From the NCBI GenBank assembly GCA_937968015.1, contig CALBSO010000100.1, forward strand, positions 1-5,218: a DNA stretch of 5,218 nt. The letters are read 5' to 3'. Of this stretch, positions 1 to 4,688 are shown piece after piece. The DNA is from an uncultured Thermomicrobia bacterium. Lineage in GTDB: Bacteria; Chloroflexota; Chloroflexia; Thermomicrobiales; JALYUS01. The first letter of the stretch is position 1, and each line of letters starts with the position of its first letter. The notes under the pieces were generated by a model, which saw only the letters and a program-made list of their open reading frames with translations, did no database searches and was not told the DNA's origin. Made by a program: the position numbers and the translations under genes.

Positions 1-132
1 CACCTCTCCATCGCTGAGTTCAGCCTGTGACGCTACTCGCACCATTGGTTATATATCCGCAGCGATTGCCGCAGAACCCGCTGAAGAGAGCGGCGGAGCA
101 ATCGGGCATCCTTTCCGCGATGTGATGCGCCC
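1..132. other. Upstream intergenic region with no supportable gene
   Basis: No convincing gene is visible here on either strand. Reading from base 1 gives nine codons (HLSIAEFSL) and then TGA at 28-30, which could be the last codons of a gene entering from the left, but nine residues cannot be tested. The region is less GC-rich than the operon, with an AT-rich patch at 47-57. Its main structure is the nested inverted repeat at 63-104, listed separately. Reverse-strand reading frames crossing this region extend antisense into the ArsR gene and resemble no family. Confidence 0.5.
63..104. terminator. Nested stem-loop, possible terminator of an upstream gene
   Basis: CGATTGC (63-69) pairs perfectly with GCAATCG (98-104). 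Inside it, CCGCT (78-82) pairs with AGCGG (89-93) around a six-base GAAGAG loop. The structure lies between a possible upstream stop codon (28-30) and the ArsR promoter (133 onward), which is where a terminator would be expected. There is no real U-tract after it (GGCATCCTTTCC), so intrinsic termination is not well supported. It may instead be a Rho-type or structural element. Confidence 0.3.
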
Positions 133-161
133 TTGACACAAAGATGATTTTCTGTTACATT
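133..161 (+). promoter_or_regulatory. Sigma-70-type promoter of the sulfur operon
   Basis: A perfect -35 box TTGACA (133-138) is separated by 17 bp from the -10 box TACATT (156-161; four of six bases match TATAAT). A TG at 153-154, one base before the -10 box, makes it an extended -10 promoter. Transcription would start near 168, giving a leader of about 28 bases before the ATG at 196. The end of the -10 box overlaps the left arm of the inverted repeat at 158-183, so a bound repressor would block polymerase. Confidence 0.75.
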
Positions 162-183
162 CGCATACAGTGATATGCGAATG
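158..183. promoter_or_regulatory. Perfect 10-6-10 inverted repeat, probable ArsR operator
   Basis: CATTCGCATA (158-167) and TATGCGAATG (174-183) are exact reverse complements around the six-base spacer CAGTGA. The repeat starts inside the -10 box, covers the predicted transcription start and ends at the first G of the GGAGG ribosome site (183-187) of the ArsR-family gene. ArsR/SmtB repressors commonly bind such dyads over their own promoters, so autorepression of the whole operon is the natural reading. The outer ATTC and GAAT resemble half-sites described for sulfide-responsive members, but here they are 16 bp apart. No second copy of the full dyad was found in the window. Confidence 0.75.
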
Positions 184-195
184 GAGGATCGACCG

Positions 196-531
196 ATGGA
201 TGAACGCGAACGTAAACTCTTCACGCTGCAAGCCCAGCTCTGTCAGGTCCTCGCCGATCCCTCCCGCCTCGAACTGATCCACCTGATCGGTATGGGGGAG
301 CGGACGGTCGGCGAACTGATCGCCGCCACGGGGTTGCGGCAGGCCAATGTCTCCCAGCATCTGTCGCTCCTGCGCCAGCGTGGGATCGTCGCGACGCGCC
401 GCGAGGGGACGACCGTCTCCTACCGCCTCGCGTACCCCGAGATCCTCGAGGCGTGCGCGCTGACACGCCGCATCCTGCTGCGCCAACTGGAAGCCGCACA
501 CGAGCTCGTCGCGCCGGTAAAGGAGGGATAG
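196..531 (+). CDS. ArsR/SmtB-family transcriptional repressor, likely sulfur- or thiol-responsive
   Basis: This 111-residue winged-helix regulator is probably the repressor of the operon. The ADPSRLELIHLI segment (20-31) is the family's helix-2 signature, TVGELIAATGLRQANVSQHL (37-56) is the helix-turn-helix with its recognition helix, and REGTTVSYRL (69-78) is the beta wing. The arsenic-sensor motif ELCVCDL is absent. The only cysteines are C16 in helix 1 and C87 in helix 5, which meet at the dimer interface in this fold, so a dithiol or persulfide switch is plausible. C16 does not seem to align with the helix-2 cysteine of BigR/SqrR. In-frame ATGs exist at 175 and 181, but the first lies within the operator dyad and neither has a ribosome site. 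The start at 196 has GGAGG (183-187) eight bases upstream. Family assignment is firm; the inducer is inferred from the neighbouring genes. Confidence 0.9.
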   Translation: MDERERKLFTLQAQLCQVLADPSRLELIHLIGMGERTVGELIAATGLRQANVSQHLSLLRQRGIVATRREGTTVSYRLAYPEILEACALTRRILLRQLEAAHELVAPVKEG

Positions 532-533
532 CG

Positions 534-797
534 ATGGGATTCGCACGGTTCATGGCGACCGGCGTCGGTCGTGGGATGCGCATCGTCGCTGGTGCAGCGC
601 TGATCGCCGGCGGTCTGCTGCGCGTCCGGGGCGGTCGGGGAGCGGTTCTGGCGCTCATTGGCCTGGTGCCTCTGTTCGCAGGGACATTCGACGTTTGCGT
701 GCTCGCGCCCCTGCTGCGGGTGCCCTTCAAGGGGGGCGATGTCCGGGTCCCTGCCGATAGCGCAGACGGTATGTCATTGGATACTTCGGTTCGATAA
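534..797 (+). CDS. DUF2892-type small membrane protein
   Basis: This 87-residue protein begins two bases after the ArsR stop. Its ribosome site AGGAGG (521-526) lies inside the end of that gene, so the two are surely co-transcribed and probably coupled. Two hydrophobic helices are visible at about 15-30 (MRIVAGAALIAGGLL) and 36-53 (GAVLALIGLVPLFAGTFD), followed by a single cysteine, C55, in FDVCVLAPLLRVPF. This is the pattern of the DUF2892 (YgaP-like membrane) family, in which the hairpin often sits next to or is fused to rhodanese domains. The biochemical role is unknown; membrane anchoring or sulfur relay through C55 are guesses. The polar tail after residue 65 is longer than the family core. 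A longer reading frame starting at 453 would overlap the ArsR gene and has no support. Confidence 0.75.
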   Translation: MGFARFMATGVGRGMRIVAGAALIAGGLLRVRGGRGAVLALIGLVPLFAGTFDVCVLAPLLRVPFKGGDVRVPADSADGMSLDTSVR

Positions 798-809
798 GGA
801 GCTTGCAGC

Positions 810-1241
810 ATGAACACGACTACTACCTACGGATTCAGCACGACGCTCGCCCTCCCCTTCGCGGAGGCGATGAGCAAGACGAAGGCGGCGCTCAAGGAGC
901 AGGGTTTCGGCGTCTTGAGCGAGATCGACGTGCAGGCAACGCTCAAGGAGAAGATCGATGTCGACTTCGAGCGCTATGTGATCCTCGGCGCGTGCAACCC
1001 GCACCTCGCCTATCAGGGGCTGCAAGCCGAGCATGAGTTGGGTCTGCTCCTCCCCTGCAATGTCATCGTCCACGACCACGAGGGCGGCACACGGGTCTCG
1101 ATCGTGGACCCGGCGGCGATGCTCGGTGTCGTCGCCAACCCTGCCATGCGGGAGATCGCCGACGAGGCGAAGGCACGACTGGAGCAGGTACTTGCGGCGC
1201 TCGGCGGCGAGACCGGCACGGATGCATCGGCTCGACACTGA
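810..1241 (+). CDS. DUF302 domain protein
   Basis: The 143-residue product is soluble, with no signal peptide or membrane helix, and matches the DUF302 family over nearly its whole length. The N-terminal part (7-33) has the usual pattern of a strand followed by a helix and GFGVLSEIDV. The most conserved segments are YVILGACNPHLAYQGL (56-71) and LLLPCNVIVHD (79-89), carrying cysteines C62 (GACNP) and C83 (LPCNV). DUF302 has no established reaction. It recurs beside rhodanese, persulfide dioxygenase and ArsR genes, which suggests a part in handling sulfur species or thiols, and the two conserved cysteines would suit that. The start is set by AAGGAG (796-801), which overlaps the stop of the previous gene and lies eight bases from the ATG. 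The last ~15 residues (GGETGTDASARH) look disordered. Confidence 0.85.
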   Translation: MNTTTTYGFSTTLALPFAEAMSKTKAALKEQGFGVLSEIDVQATLKEKIDVDFERYVILGACNPHLAYQGLQAEHELGLLLPCNVIVHDHEGGTRVSIVDPAAMLGVVANPAMREIADEAKARLEQVLAALGGETGTDASARH

Positions 1242-1251
1242 GAGATACAGA

Positions 1252-1272
1252 TGTGGCCCGACGAGGGCCACA
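1252..1272 (+). repeat. Perfect 8-bp intercistronic stem-loop
   Basis: TGTGGCCC (1252-1259) and GGGCCACA (1265-1272) pair completely around the loop GACGA. The hairpin fills much of the 43-base gap between the DUF302 gene and the SHOCT gene and ends three bases before the AGGAG ribosome site (1275-1279). No run of T follows, so a simple terminator is unlikely. A block to 3' exonucleases, a processing site or a brake on ribosome loading would fit better. Confidence 0.6.
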
Positions 1273-1284
1273 ACAGGAGACGAT

Positions 1285-1563
1285 ATGATGGGGTACTACA
1301 ACAACAATGGCTGGGGCGGGGGGTGGGGGCCGATGCTGATCGGCATGACCCTGATGCTCCTCTTCTGGGTCGCCGTGATCTTCGTGGTGGTCTACGCGAT
1401 TCGCACGTTCGGGCACGACGGCCGCGCGCGGCATGGGGGCGATCCCGCCGAGGATCGTGCGCTCGCGACGCTGCGCGAGCGGTATGCGCGCGGCGAGATT
1501 GACCACGCCGAATACGAGGAGCGGCACCGGAAGCTAACGATGGAGATGCCGCACCGGCGCTGA
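1285..1563 (+). CDS. Small one-helix membrane protein with C-terminal SHOCT domain
   Basis: This 92-residue protein has three parts. The N-terminus is rich in Asn, Gly and Trp (YYNNNGWGGGWG, 4-15). One strong membrane helix spans about 17-39 (MLIGMTLMLLFWVAVIFVVV onward). After a charged linker, LATLRERYARGEIDHAEYEE (60-79) is the SHOCT motif (short C-terminal domain), in which a helix is followed by the R-x-A-x-GEI-x-x-x-EY turn. SHOCT proteins are common small membrane proteins thought to mediate oligomerisation or protein contacts; no enzyme activity is expected. AGGAG (1275-1279) is five bases from the ATG at 1285 and eight from the in-frame ATG at 1288. The eight-base spacing matches several neighbours, so the first methionine could be either. 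A longer frame upstream would overlap the DUF302 gene. Confidence 0.8.
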   Translation: MMGYYNNNGWGGGWGPMLIGMTLMLLFWVAVIFVVVYAIRTFGHDGRARHGGDPAEDRALATLRERYARGEIDHAEYEERHRKLTMEMPHRR

Positions 1564-1566
1564 CGC

Positions 1567-1580
1567 TGCGACTCGTCGCA
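1567..1580 (+). repeat. Small intercistronic stem-loop before the zinc-ribbon gene
   Basis: TGCGAC (1567-1572) and GTCGCA (1575-1580) form a 6-bp dyad with a two-base centre. As RNA it would fold as a 5-bp stem with a CTCG tetraloop. It lies four bases after the SHOCT stop and seven bases before the GGAGGAG ribosome site (1587-1593). No T-run follows. On its own it could be chance, but it belongs to a series of hairpins in the gaps of this operon. Confidence 0.35.
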
Positions 1581-1600
1581 TGCACTGGAGGAGACGCGAG

Positions 1601-1783
1601 ATGCCCTTGTATGAGTTTCAATGTCCCGACTGCGGCGCGCGGTTTGAGAAACTGGTCCGTCCCGTCACGGCATCGGCGGATGTCACGTGTCCATCGTGCG
1701 GGTACGTACCCGTCAAGCGCCTCTTCTCCACTTTCGCAAGCGTCGGCGGGTCGTCCTGCGCGCCGCAGCCAGGTGGGGGCTGA
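1601..1783 (+). CDS. FmdB-family zinc-ribbon protein
   Basis: This 60-residue protein opens with the family signature MPLYEFQCPDCGARFEKLV (1-19). Two CxxC knuckles, C8-C11 (CPDC) and C30-C33 (CPSC), should bind one zinc ion, and the C-terminal part VKRLFSTFASVGG (38-50) is also typical. A fifth cysteine, C53, sits in the glycine-rich tail SSCAPQPGGG; such tails vary across the family. FmdB-like proteins are named as putative regulators, after a gene next to amidase/formamidase genes, but their function is largely unproven, and the fold could bind nucleic acid or protein. The start at 1601 has GGAGGAG (1587-1593) at seven bases. An upstream in-frame ATG at 1580 would add seven residues that the family does not have and would place the ribosome site inside the gene. 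Confidence 0.88.
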   Translation: MPLYEFQCPDCGARFEKLVRPVTASADVTCPSCGYVPVKRLFSTFASVGGSSCAPQPGGG

Positions 1784-1788
1784 GGACT

Positions 1789-1848
1789 CCGCCCGGTAGG
1801 CGGTCGGCCTGCCTGATGGTACTGACGAGGCGCACGTCCTTCGTGCGC
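1789..1848 (+). repeat. Cluster of intercistronic hairpins between zinc-ribbon and rhodanese genes
   Basis: The 101-base gap holds several foldable dyads. CCGCC (1789-1793) pairs with GGCGG (1799-1803). Alternatively GGTAGGC (1795-1801) pairs with GCCTGCC (1807-1813) with one G-U pair, which excludes the first stem. Downstream, GCGCACG (1830-1836) pairs perfectly with CGTGCGC (1842-1848) around TCCTT. No T-run follows any of them. The two competing stems could act as a switch, or the set could be a processing or stabilising element separating the small genes from the enzyme genes. Confidence 0.45.
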
Positions 1849-1884
1849 GAGAGCCCGGGTCATGATATGAAAGGGACTGCATCG

Positions 1885-2250
1885 ATGATCTTCAAGAAGC
1901 TTCTGGGCACACGCCCCACACCGGGATCGAGCATCGGCGTTGCCGATGCGAAGGCGAAGGTCGAGGCGGGCGATGCCCTGCTCGTGGATGTACGGGAACC
2001 GAATGAGTGGCAAGCAGGCCACATCGCGGGGGCGACCCACATCCCGCTCGGCACGATCGCCGCCCAGGCAGCCACGCTGCCAAAGGATCGCGAGATACTC
2101 GTCATCTGCCGTACCGGCAATCGCAGCGCGATGGCGCAGGAACGGCTCGCGCAGGCGGGCGTCACGAACGTCACGAATGTCGAAGGCGGCGTGACCGCAT
2201 GGGTGGAGCATGGCTTCCCCGTTGCCACGGGAGAGGAGTCGGTGCGATGA
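1885..2250 (+). CDS. Single-domain rhodanese (sulfurtransferase)
   Basis: This 121-residue cytoplasmic protein carries sulfane sulfur as a cysteine persulfide and passes it to thiol acceptors. Rhodanese landmarks are clear: LLVDVREPNEWQAGHIAGA (32-50), the catalytic loop CRTGNRS with C75, and VEGGVTAWVEHGFPV (99-113). C75 is the only cysteine, and the CRxGNRS loop marks an active enzyme of the GlpE/PspE-like, thiosulfate- or persulfide-using type; the substrate cannot be told from the loop alone. The start at 1885 has AAGGGA (1871-1876) eight bases upstream. An in-frame ATG at 1867 would add six residues (MKGTAS) but has no good ribosome site. The stop overlaps the next start as ATGA, so translation of this gene and the dioxygenase fusion is coupled, suggesting they are made in step and may hand sulfur to one another. 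Confidence 0.92.
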   Translation: MIFKKLLGTRPTPGSSIGVADAKAKVEAGDALLVDVREPNEWQAGHIAGATHIPLGTIAAQAATLPKDREILVICRTGNRSAMAQERLAQAGVTNVTNVEGGVTAWVEHGFPVATGEESVR

Positions 2251-3644
2251 CGATTGGTCGCCTCTACACCCCCGGCCTGGCGCAGGTCGCCTACGTCGTC
2301 GCCGACGAGGAGGCCGGCGTCGCGGCAATCATCGACCCGCGACGTGATGTTGAGATCTATCGCGACTGGGCGGAAGCGCATCGCGTGCGAATCGTGGCGA
2401 TTCTCGAGACGCACATCCATGCGGACTTCGTCTCCGGCGCGCGCGAACTCGCTGCCGCAACCCACGCGCCAATCCTCGTCAGCCGCACCGGAGGGCAAGC
2501 GTTCGCCACCGACTATCTCGATGACGGCGACGACCTGCCGATCGGGTCGCTGCACTTGAAGGTGCTCGCGACGCCCGGCCACACGCCGGAGCACCTCGCC
2601 TACCTCCTCTTCGATCCCGCCCACGGGTCCGATCCTGTCGCCCTCTTCTCCGGGGACGCCCTCTTCGTCGGCGAGGTCGGCCGGCCCGATCTCCTCGGCG
2701 AGGACGAGACGCAGCACTTGGCCACCCAGCTTTACCACACCGTCGAGCGGCTGAAGGCGCTGCCGGATGGTCTCGTCGTCTATCCGGGACACACGGCGGG
2801 CTCCGCCTGCGGCAAGAAGATCGGCGACGCCCCGACGACGACCATCGGCCAGGAGAAGCGGGGCAACTACGCCTTCCACGCCACCTCGGAGCATGAGTTC
2901 GTTGAGAAAGTGCTCGCCGATATGCCGCCATCGCCCACGTACTATCCCGTCCTCAAGCGCGTGAACAAGGACGGTGCCGCACCGCTCGCCGAACTCCCGC
3001 CTGGCAAGGCGCTGACACCGGCGGACGTGGCGAACCATCTGATCGCCGGGAGCCTCGTCGTGGACGCGCGCACGCCGGAAGCCTTCGGCGCGGGCCACAT
3101 CCCCGGCGCCGTCTTCGCCGGGCTTGGGGAGAACTTCACGACCTGGATGGGCTGGCTGGCCCCCTACGACCGGGACGTGGCCTTGGTCCTCGACGATGAC
3201 GACCGGTACGACGAGGCGCGCACGGAGCTGCACCGGATCGGGGTGGACCGCGTCGCGGGCTTTCTTGCGGGCGGCATGCGGACCTGGGCGGGTGATGGGC
3301 GCCGCGTCCGCACACTGCCGCAGCTTTCCGTTGCCGACCTCGCGCAGCGACGAACCAGGAGTGACGCACTCGCGGTGCTGGATGTGCGCGGCGACGACGA
3401 GTGGAAGGCGGGGCACATCGCCGGGGCGGCGCACCGCTTCGCGGGCGAGATCATCCAAGGAGCGGAGCCACCGCTGTCTGAAGACCAACCGACCGCCGTG
3501 ATCTGCGGCAGCGGCTACCGGGCGAGCGTCGCCGCCAGTATTCTGGAGGGGCGTGGCTACGGCAGCCTCCGCAATGTCACGGGAGGCATGGAGGCCTGGG
3601 AAGCGGCGGGGTTGCCGGAAGATAACGAGGAACGTGATGCGTGA
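2247..3644 (+). CDS. Persulfide dioxygenase-like MBL-fold protein fused to two rhodanese domains
   Basis: This 465-residue fusion is the core enzyme. Residues 1-245 form an ETHE1-like metallo-beta-lactamase domain that would oxidise glutathione-type persulfide to sulfite with O2. THIHADFVSG (55-64), TPGHTPEH (109-116), SGDALFVG (135-142) and YPGHTAGSACG (179-189) are present. H56, H112 and D137 fit the iron triad, with the same 56-residue H-H spacing as human ETHE1 (H79, H135). The fourth position of the HxHxDH motif is F61 rather than His, a change I recall in related fusions. Residues 255-350 form a rhodanese domain with no catalytic cysteine (L315/D316 occupy the site), presumably structural. 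Residues 358-457 form a second one with an intact loop, CGSGYRAS (C420). The start has AGGAG (2234-2238) at eight bases. Substrate choice (persulfide versus other low-molecular-weight thiols) is not decided by sequence. Confidence 0.9.
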   Translation: MTIGRLYTPGLAQVAYVVADEEAGVAAIIDPRRDVEIYRDWAEAHRVRIVAILETHIHADFVSGARELAAATHAPILVSRTGGQAFATDYLDDGDDLPIGSLHLKVLATPGHTPEHLAYLLFDPAHGSDPVALFSGDALFVGEVGRPDLLGEDETQHLATQLYHTVERLKALPDGLVVYPGHTAGSACGKKIGDAPTTTIGQEKRGNYAFHATSEHEFVEKVLADMPPSPTYYPVLKRVNKDGAAPLAELPPGKALTPADVANHLIAGSLVVDARTPEAFGAGHIPGAVFAGLGENFTTWMGWLAPYDRDVALVLDDDDRYDEARTELHRIGVDRVAGFLAGGMRTWAGDGRRVRTLPQLSVADLAQRRTRSDALAVLDVRGDDEWKAGHIAGAAHRFAGEIIQGAEPPLSEDQPTAVICGSGYRASVAASILEGRGYGSLRNVTGGMEAWEAAGLPEDNEERDA

Positions 3645-3738
3645 CCTGCTCTCCGGCCCCGCGTCCTTCCTCGCCGTGATCGCCCTCTGGTTCATCTTGC
3701 AACGGTTCGTGCTGCCCCGGCTCGGGGCCGGCACCTGA
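3637..3738 (+). CDS. 33-residue single-helix membrane microprotein
   Basis: This small gene begins inside the last codons of the dioxygenase fusion (8-bp overlap) and would be translated by coupling. GAGGA (3627-3631) is five bases before the ATG, and an in-frame GTG at 3634 is a weaker alternative. The product has a short N-terminus (MRDLLSGPAS), one hydrophobic helix at about 11-25 (FLAVIALWFILQRFV) and the ending LPRLGAGT. The LPRLG-x-x-T ending resembles small membrane proteins I associate loosely with sulfur and rhodanese clusters, but I cannot name a family. It is too short for most annotation pipelines. A role as a membrane tether or subunit for the neighbouring enzyme or exporter is speculation. 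Confidence 0.55.
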   Translation: MRDLLSGPASFLAVIALWFILQRFVLPRLGAGT

Positions 3739-3911
3739 ATGGTTCCCCAGCGCCGTCCGGGAGACGGTGAAGCCGAACCTCAGACAGTGCACGACGGCGA
3801 CACGCAGGAATGACAGCGGCTCGGAAACCTCGCCGCTGTGATGTGGGCCATGCGCCGACGCTGTCGCACGACCCGCACCACTCCCTCTCTACCCCGCGAT
3901 AAGGATCCTCG
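3739..3911 (+). other. 173-base gap before the exporter gene
   Basis: This is the longest gap in the operon. I see no good promoter: no TTGACA-like box pairs with a -10 at proper spacing. It has two hairpins: CCGTC (3753-3757) with GACGG (3763-3767), and a stronger one at 3813-3839 that is listed separately. A 24-codon open frame starting at 3739 (TGAATG junction) is polar, lacks a ribosome site and is probably not a gene. The ribosome site of the exporter, TAAGGA (3900-3905), ends the gap. Confidence 0.5.
3813..3839 (+). repeat. Perfect 8-bp stem-loop upstream of the exporter gene
   Basis: ACAGCGGC (3813-3820) pairs with GCCGCTGT (3832-3839) around an 11-base loop. It lies mid-gap between the 33-residue gene and the TauE/SafE gene. 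The bases after it (GATGTGGGCC) contain no T-run, so intrinsic termination is unlikely. It could attenuate or stabilise the mRNA so that the exporter pair is expressed at a different level from the enzymes. A DNA dyad for a regulator is also possible, although it does not resemble the ArsR operator. Confidence 0.5.
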
Positions 3912-4688
3912 ATGACACACGTAATCCTCTCCATCTTCTTCGGTGCGCTGATCGGCCTCTCCCTCGGCCTGGTCGGCGGCGGCGGCTCGATCCTCACCGT
4001 CCCGGTCCTCGTCTACGCGATCGGTCAGCCCGTGCAGGCCGCGACGACGACCTCGCTCGCCATCGTCGGCCTCAACGCCCTGATCGGCATGGCGGGGCAC
4101 GCGCGGTCGCACCGCGTCGATTTCCGCACCGGCCTGATCTTCGGCGCCGTCGGCGTCGGCGGGGCGCTCGTCGGCTCGTGGCTGAATACGTTCGTCCCCG
4201 CCCGCCTACTCCTCGTCCTCTTCGCGCTGATCATGCTCATCGCGGCGGTCGCGATGCTCCGGCGCCGTGTCGAGCCCGACGACGCACGGGACGACAATGC
4301 GACGCCGAGCGAGGGGCGCAACTGGCCGAAGATCGTCGCGAGCGGCACGGTCGTCGGCCTGATGACCGGCTTCTTCGGGGTCGGCGGCGGCTTCGTGATC
4401 GTCCCGGCGCTCGTGCTCGCCCTCGGCCTCTCGATGCGCCTCGCGGTCGGGACATCGCTCCTGATCATCGCCATCAACTCCGCCGTCAGCCTCGCCGCGC
4501 ACCTGCGCACCGGGAGCCTCGACATCGCGGTCACCGGGCTGTTCGTGCTCGGCGGCCTCGTCGGCGCACTCGTCGGGGTGTCGCTCGCCGGTCGCGTGCC
4601 ACAGCGTCGCCTCACGCAGGTCTTCGCCGCCCTGATCGTCGCCGTCGCCGGTTATATTGTGTATCGCACATCCCGGGGGGTTGGATGA
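3912..4688 (+). CDS. TauE/SafE-family membrane anion exporter
   Basis: This 258-residue integral membrane protein has the family's internal duplication. GLSLGLVGGGGSILTVPVL (15-33) is matched 134 residues later by GLMTGFFGVGGGFVIVPAL (149-167), and ATTTSLAIVGLN (44-55) by AVGTSLLIIAIN (178-189). About eight hydrophobic helices are visible, with a charged cytoplasmic-type linker at 117-140 between the halves. Family members are thought to export sulfite, sulfoacetate or related anions, or to import sulfur compounds in some cases. Beside a sulfite-producing dioxygenase, sulfite (or thiosulfate) export is the sensible inference, but substrate and direction cannot be read from sequence. The start at 3912 has TAAGGA (3900-3905) six bases upstream. 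The stop overlaps the next ATG as ATGA. Confidence 0.9.
   Translation: MTHVILSIFFGALIGLSLGLVGGGGSILTVPVLVYAIGQPVQAATTTSLAIVGLNALIGMAGHARSHRVDFRTGLIFGAVGVGGALVGSWLNTFVPARLLLVLFALIMLIAAVAMLRRRVEPDDARDDNATPSEGRNWPKIVASGTVVGLMTGFFGVGGGFVIVPALVLALGLSMRLAVGTSLLIIAINSAVSLAAHLRTGSLDIAVTGLFVLGGLVGALVGVSLAGRVPQRRLTQVFAALIVAVAGYIVYRTSRGVG

Noticed and set aside
1..30. Possible end of an upstream gene (nine codons, HLSIAEFSL, then TGA)
   Set aside because: Nine residues cannot be assigned or distinguished from chance, so it is mentioned only under the intergenic region.
175..195. Earlier ArsR starts at ATG 175 or 181
   Set aside because: Neither has a ribosome site. The ATG at 175 lies inside the operator's right arm and the one at 181 straddles its end, while ATG 196 has GGAGG at ideal spacing.
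1860..1871. Dyad TCAT-GAT-ATGA and a TATGAA box before the rhodanese gene, as a second operator or promoter
   Set aside because: The arms are only 4 bp, no -35 box is found at the right distance, and the sequence does not match the operator at 158-183.
1013..1882. A 289-codon - strand open frame across the DUF302, SHOCT and FmdB genes
   Set aside because: Its translation is Arg/Ser/Ala/Pro-rich low-complexity sequence, and three supported + strand genes with ribosome sites occupy the region.
2007..2246. N-terminal extension of the dioxygenase fusion into the rhodanese gene
   Set aside because: The extra 80 residues read the rhodanese gene out of frame. The ATG at 2247 has an AGGAG at eight bases and begins the MBL-fold homology.
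1860..3734. A 624-codon open frame on the - strand, antisense to the rhodanese, dioxygenase and 33-residue genes
   Set aside because: The + strand here encodes unmistakable rhodanese and MBL-fold proteins. The antisense frame is Arg/Val/Asp-rich with no recognisable domain and stays open because of GC-rich third positions.
3739..3813. 24-codon frame beginning in the TGAATG junction after the 33-residue gene
   Set aside because: It is polar, has no ribosome site and no recognisable feature, and ends at the start of the 3813-3839 hairpin. Too short to support.
4178..4684. Long N-terminal extension of the DUF2243 frame
   Set aside because: The extension is Arg/Pro-rich frame-shadow sequence inside the TauE/SafE gene. 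The family match begins only after the ATG at 4685.
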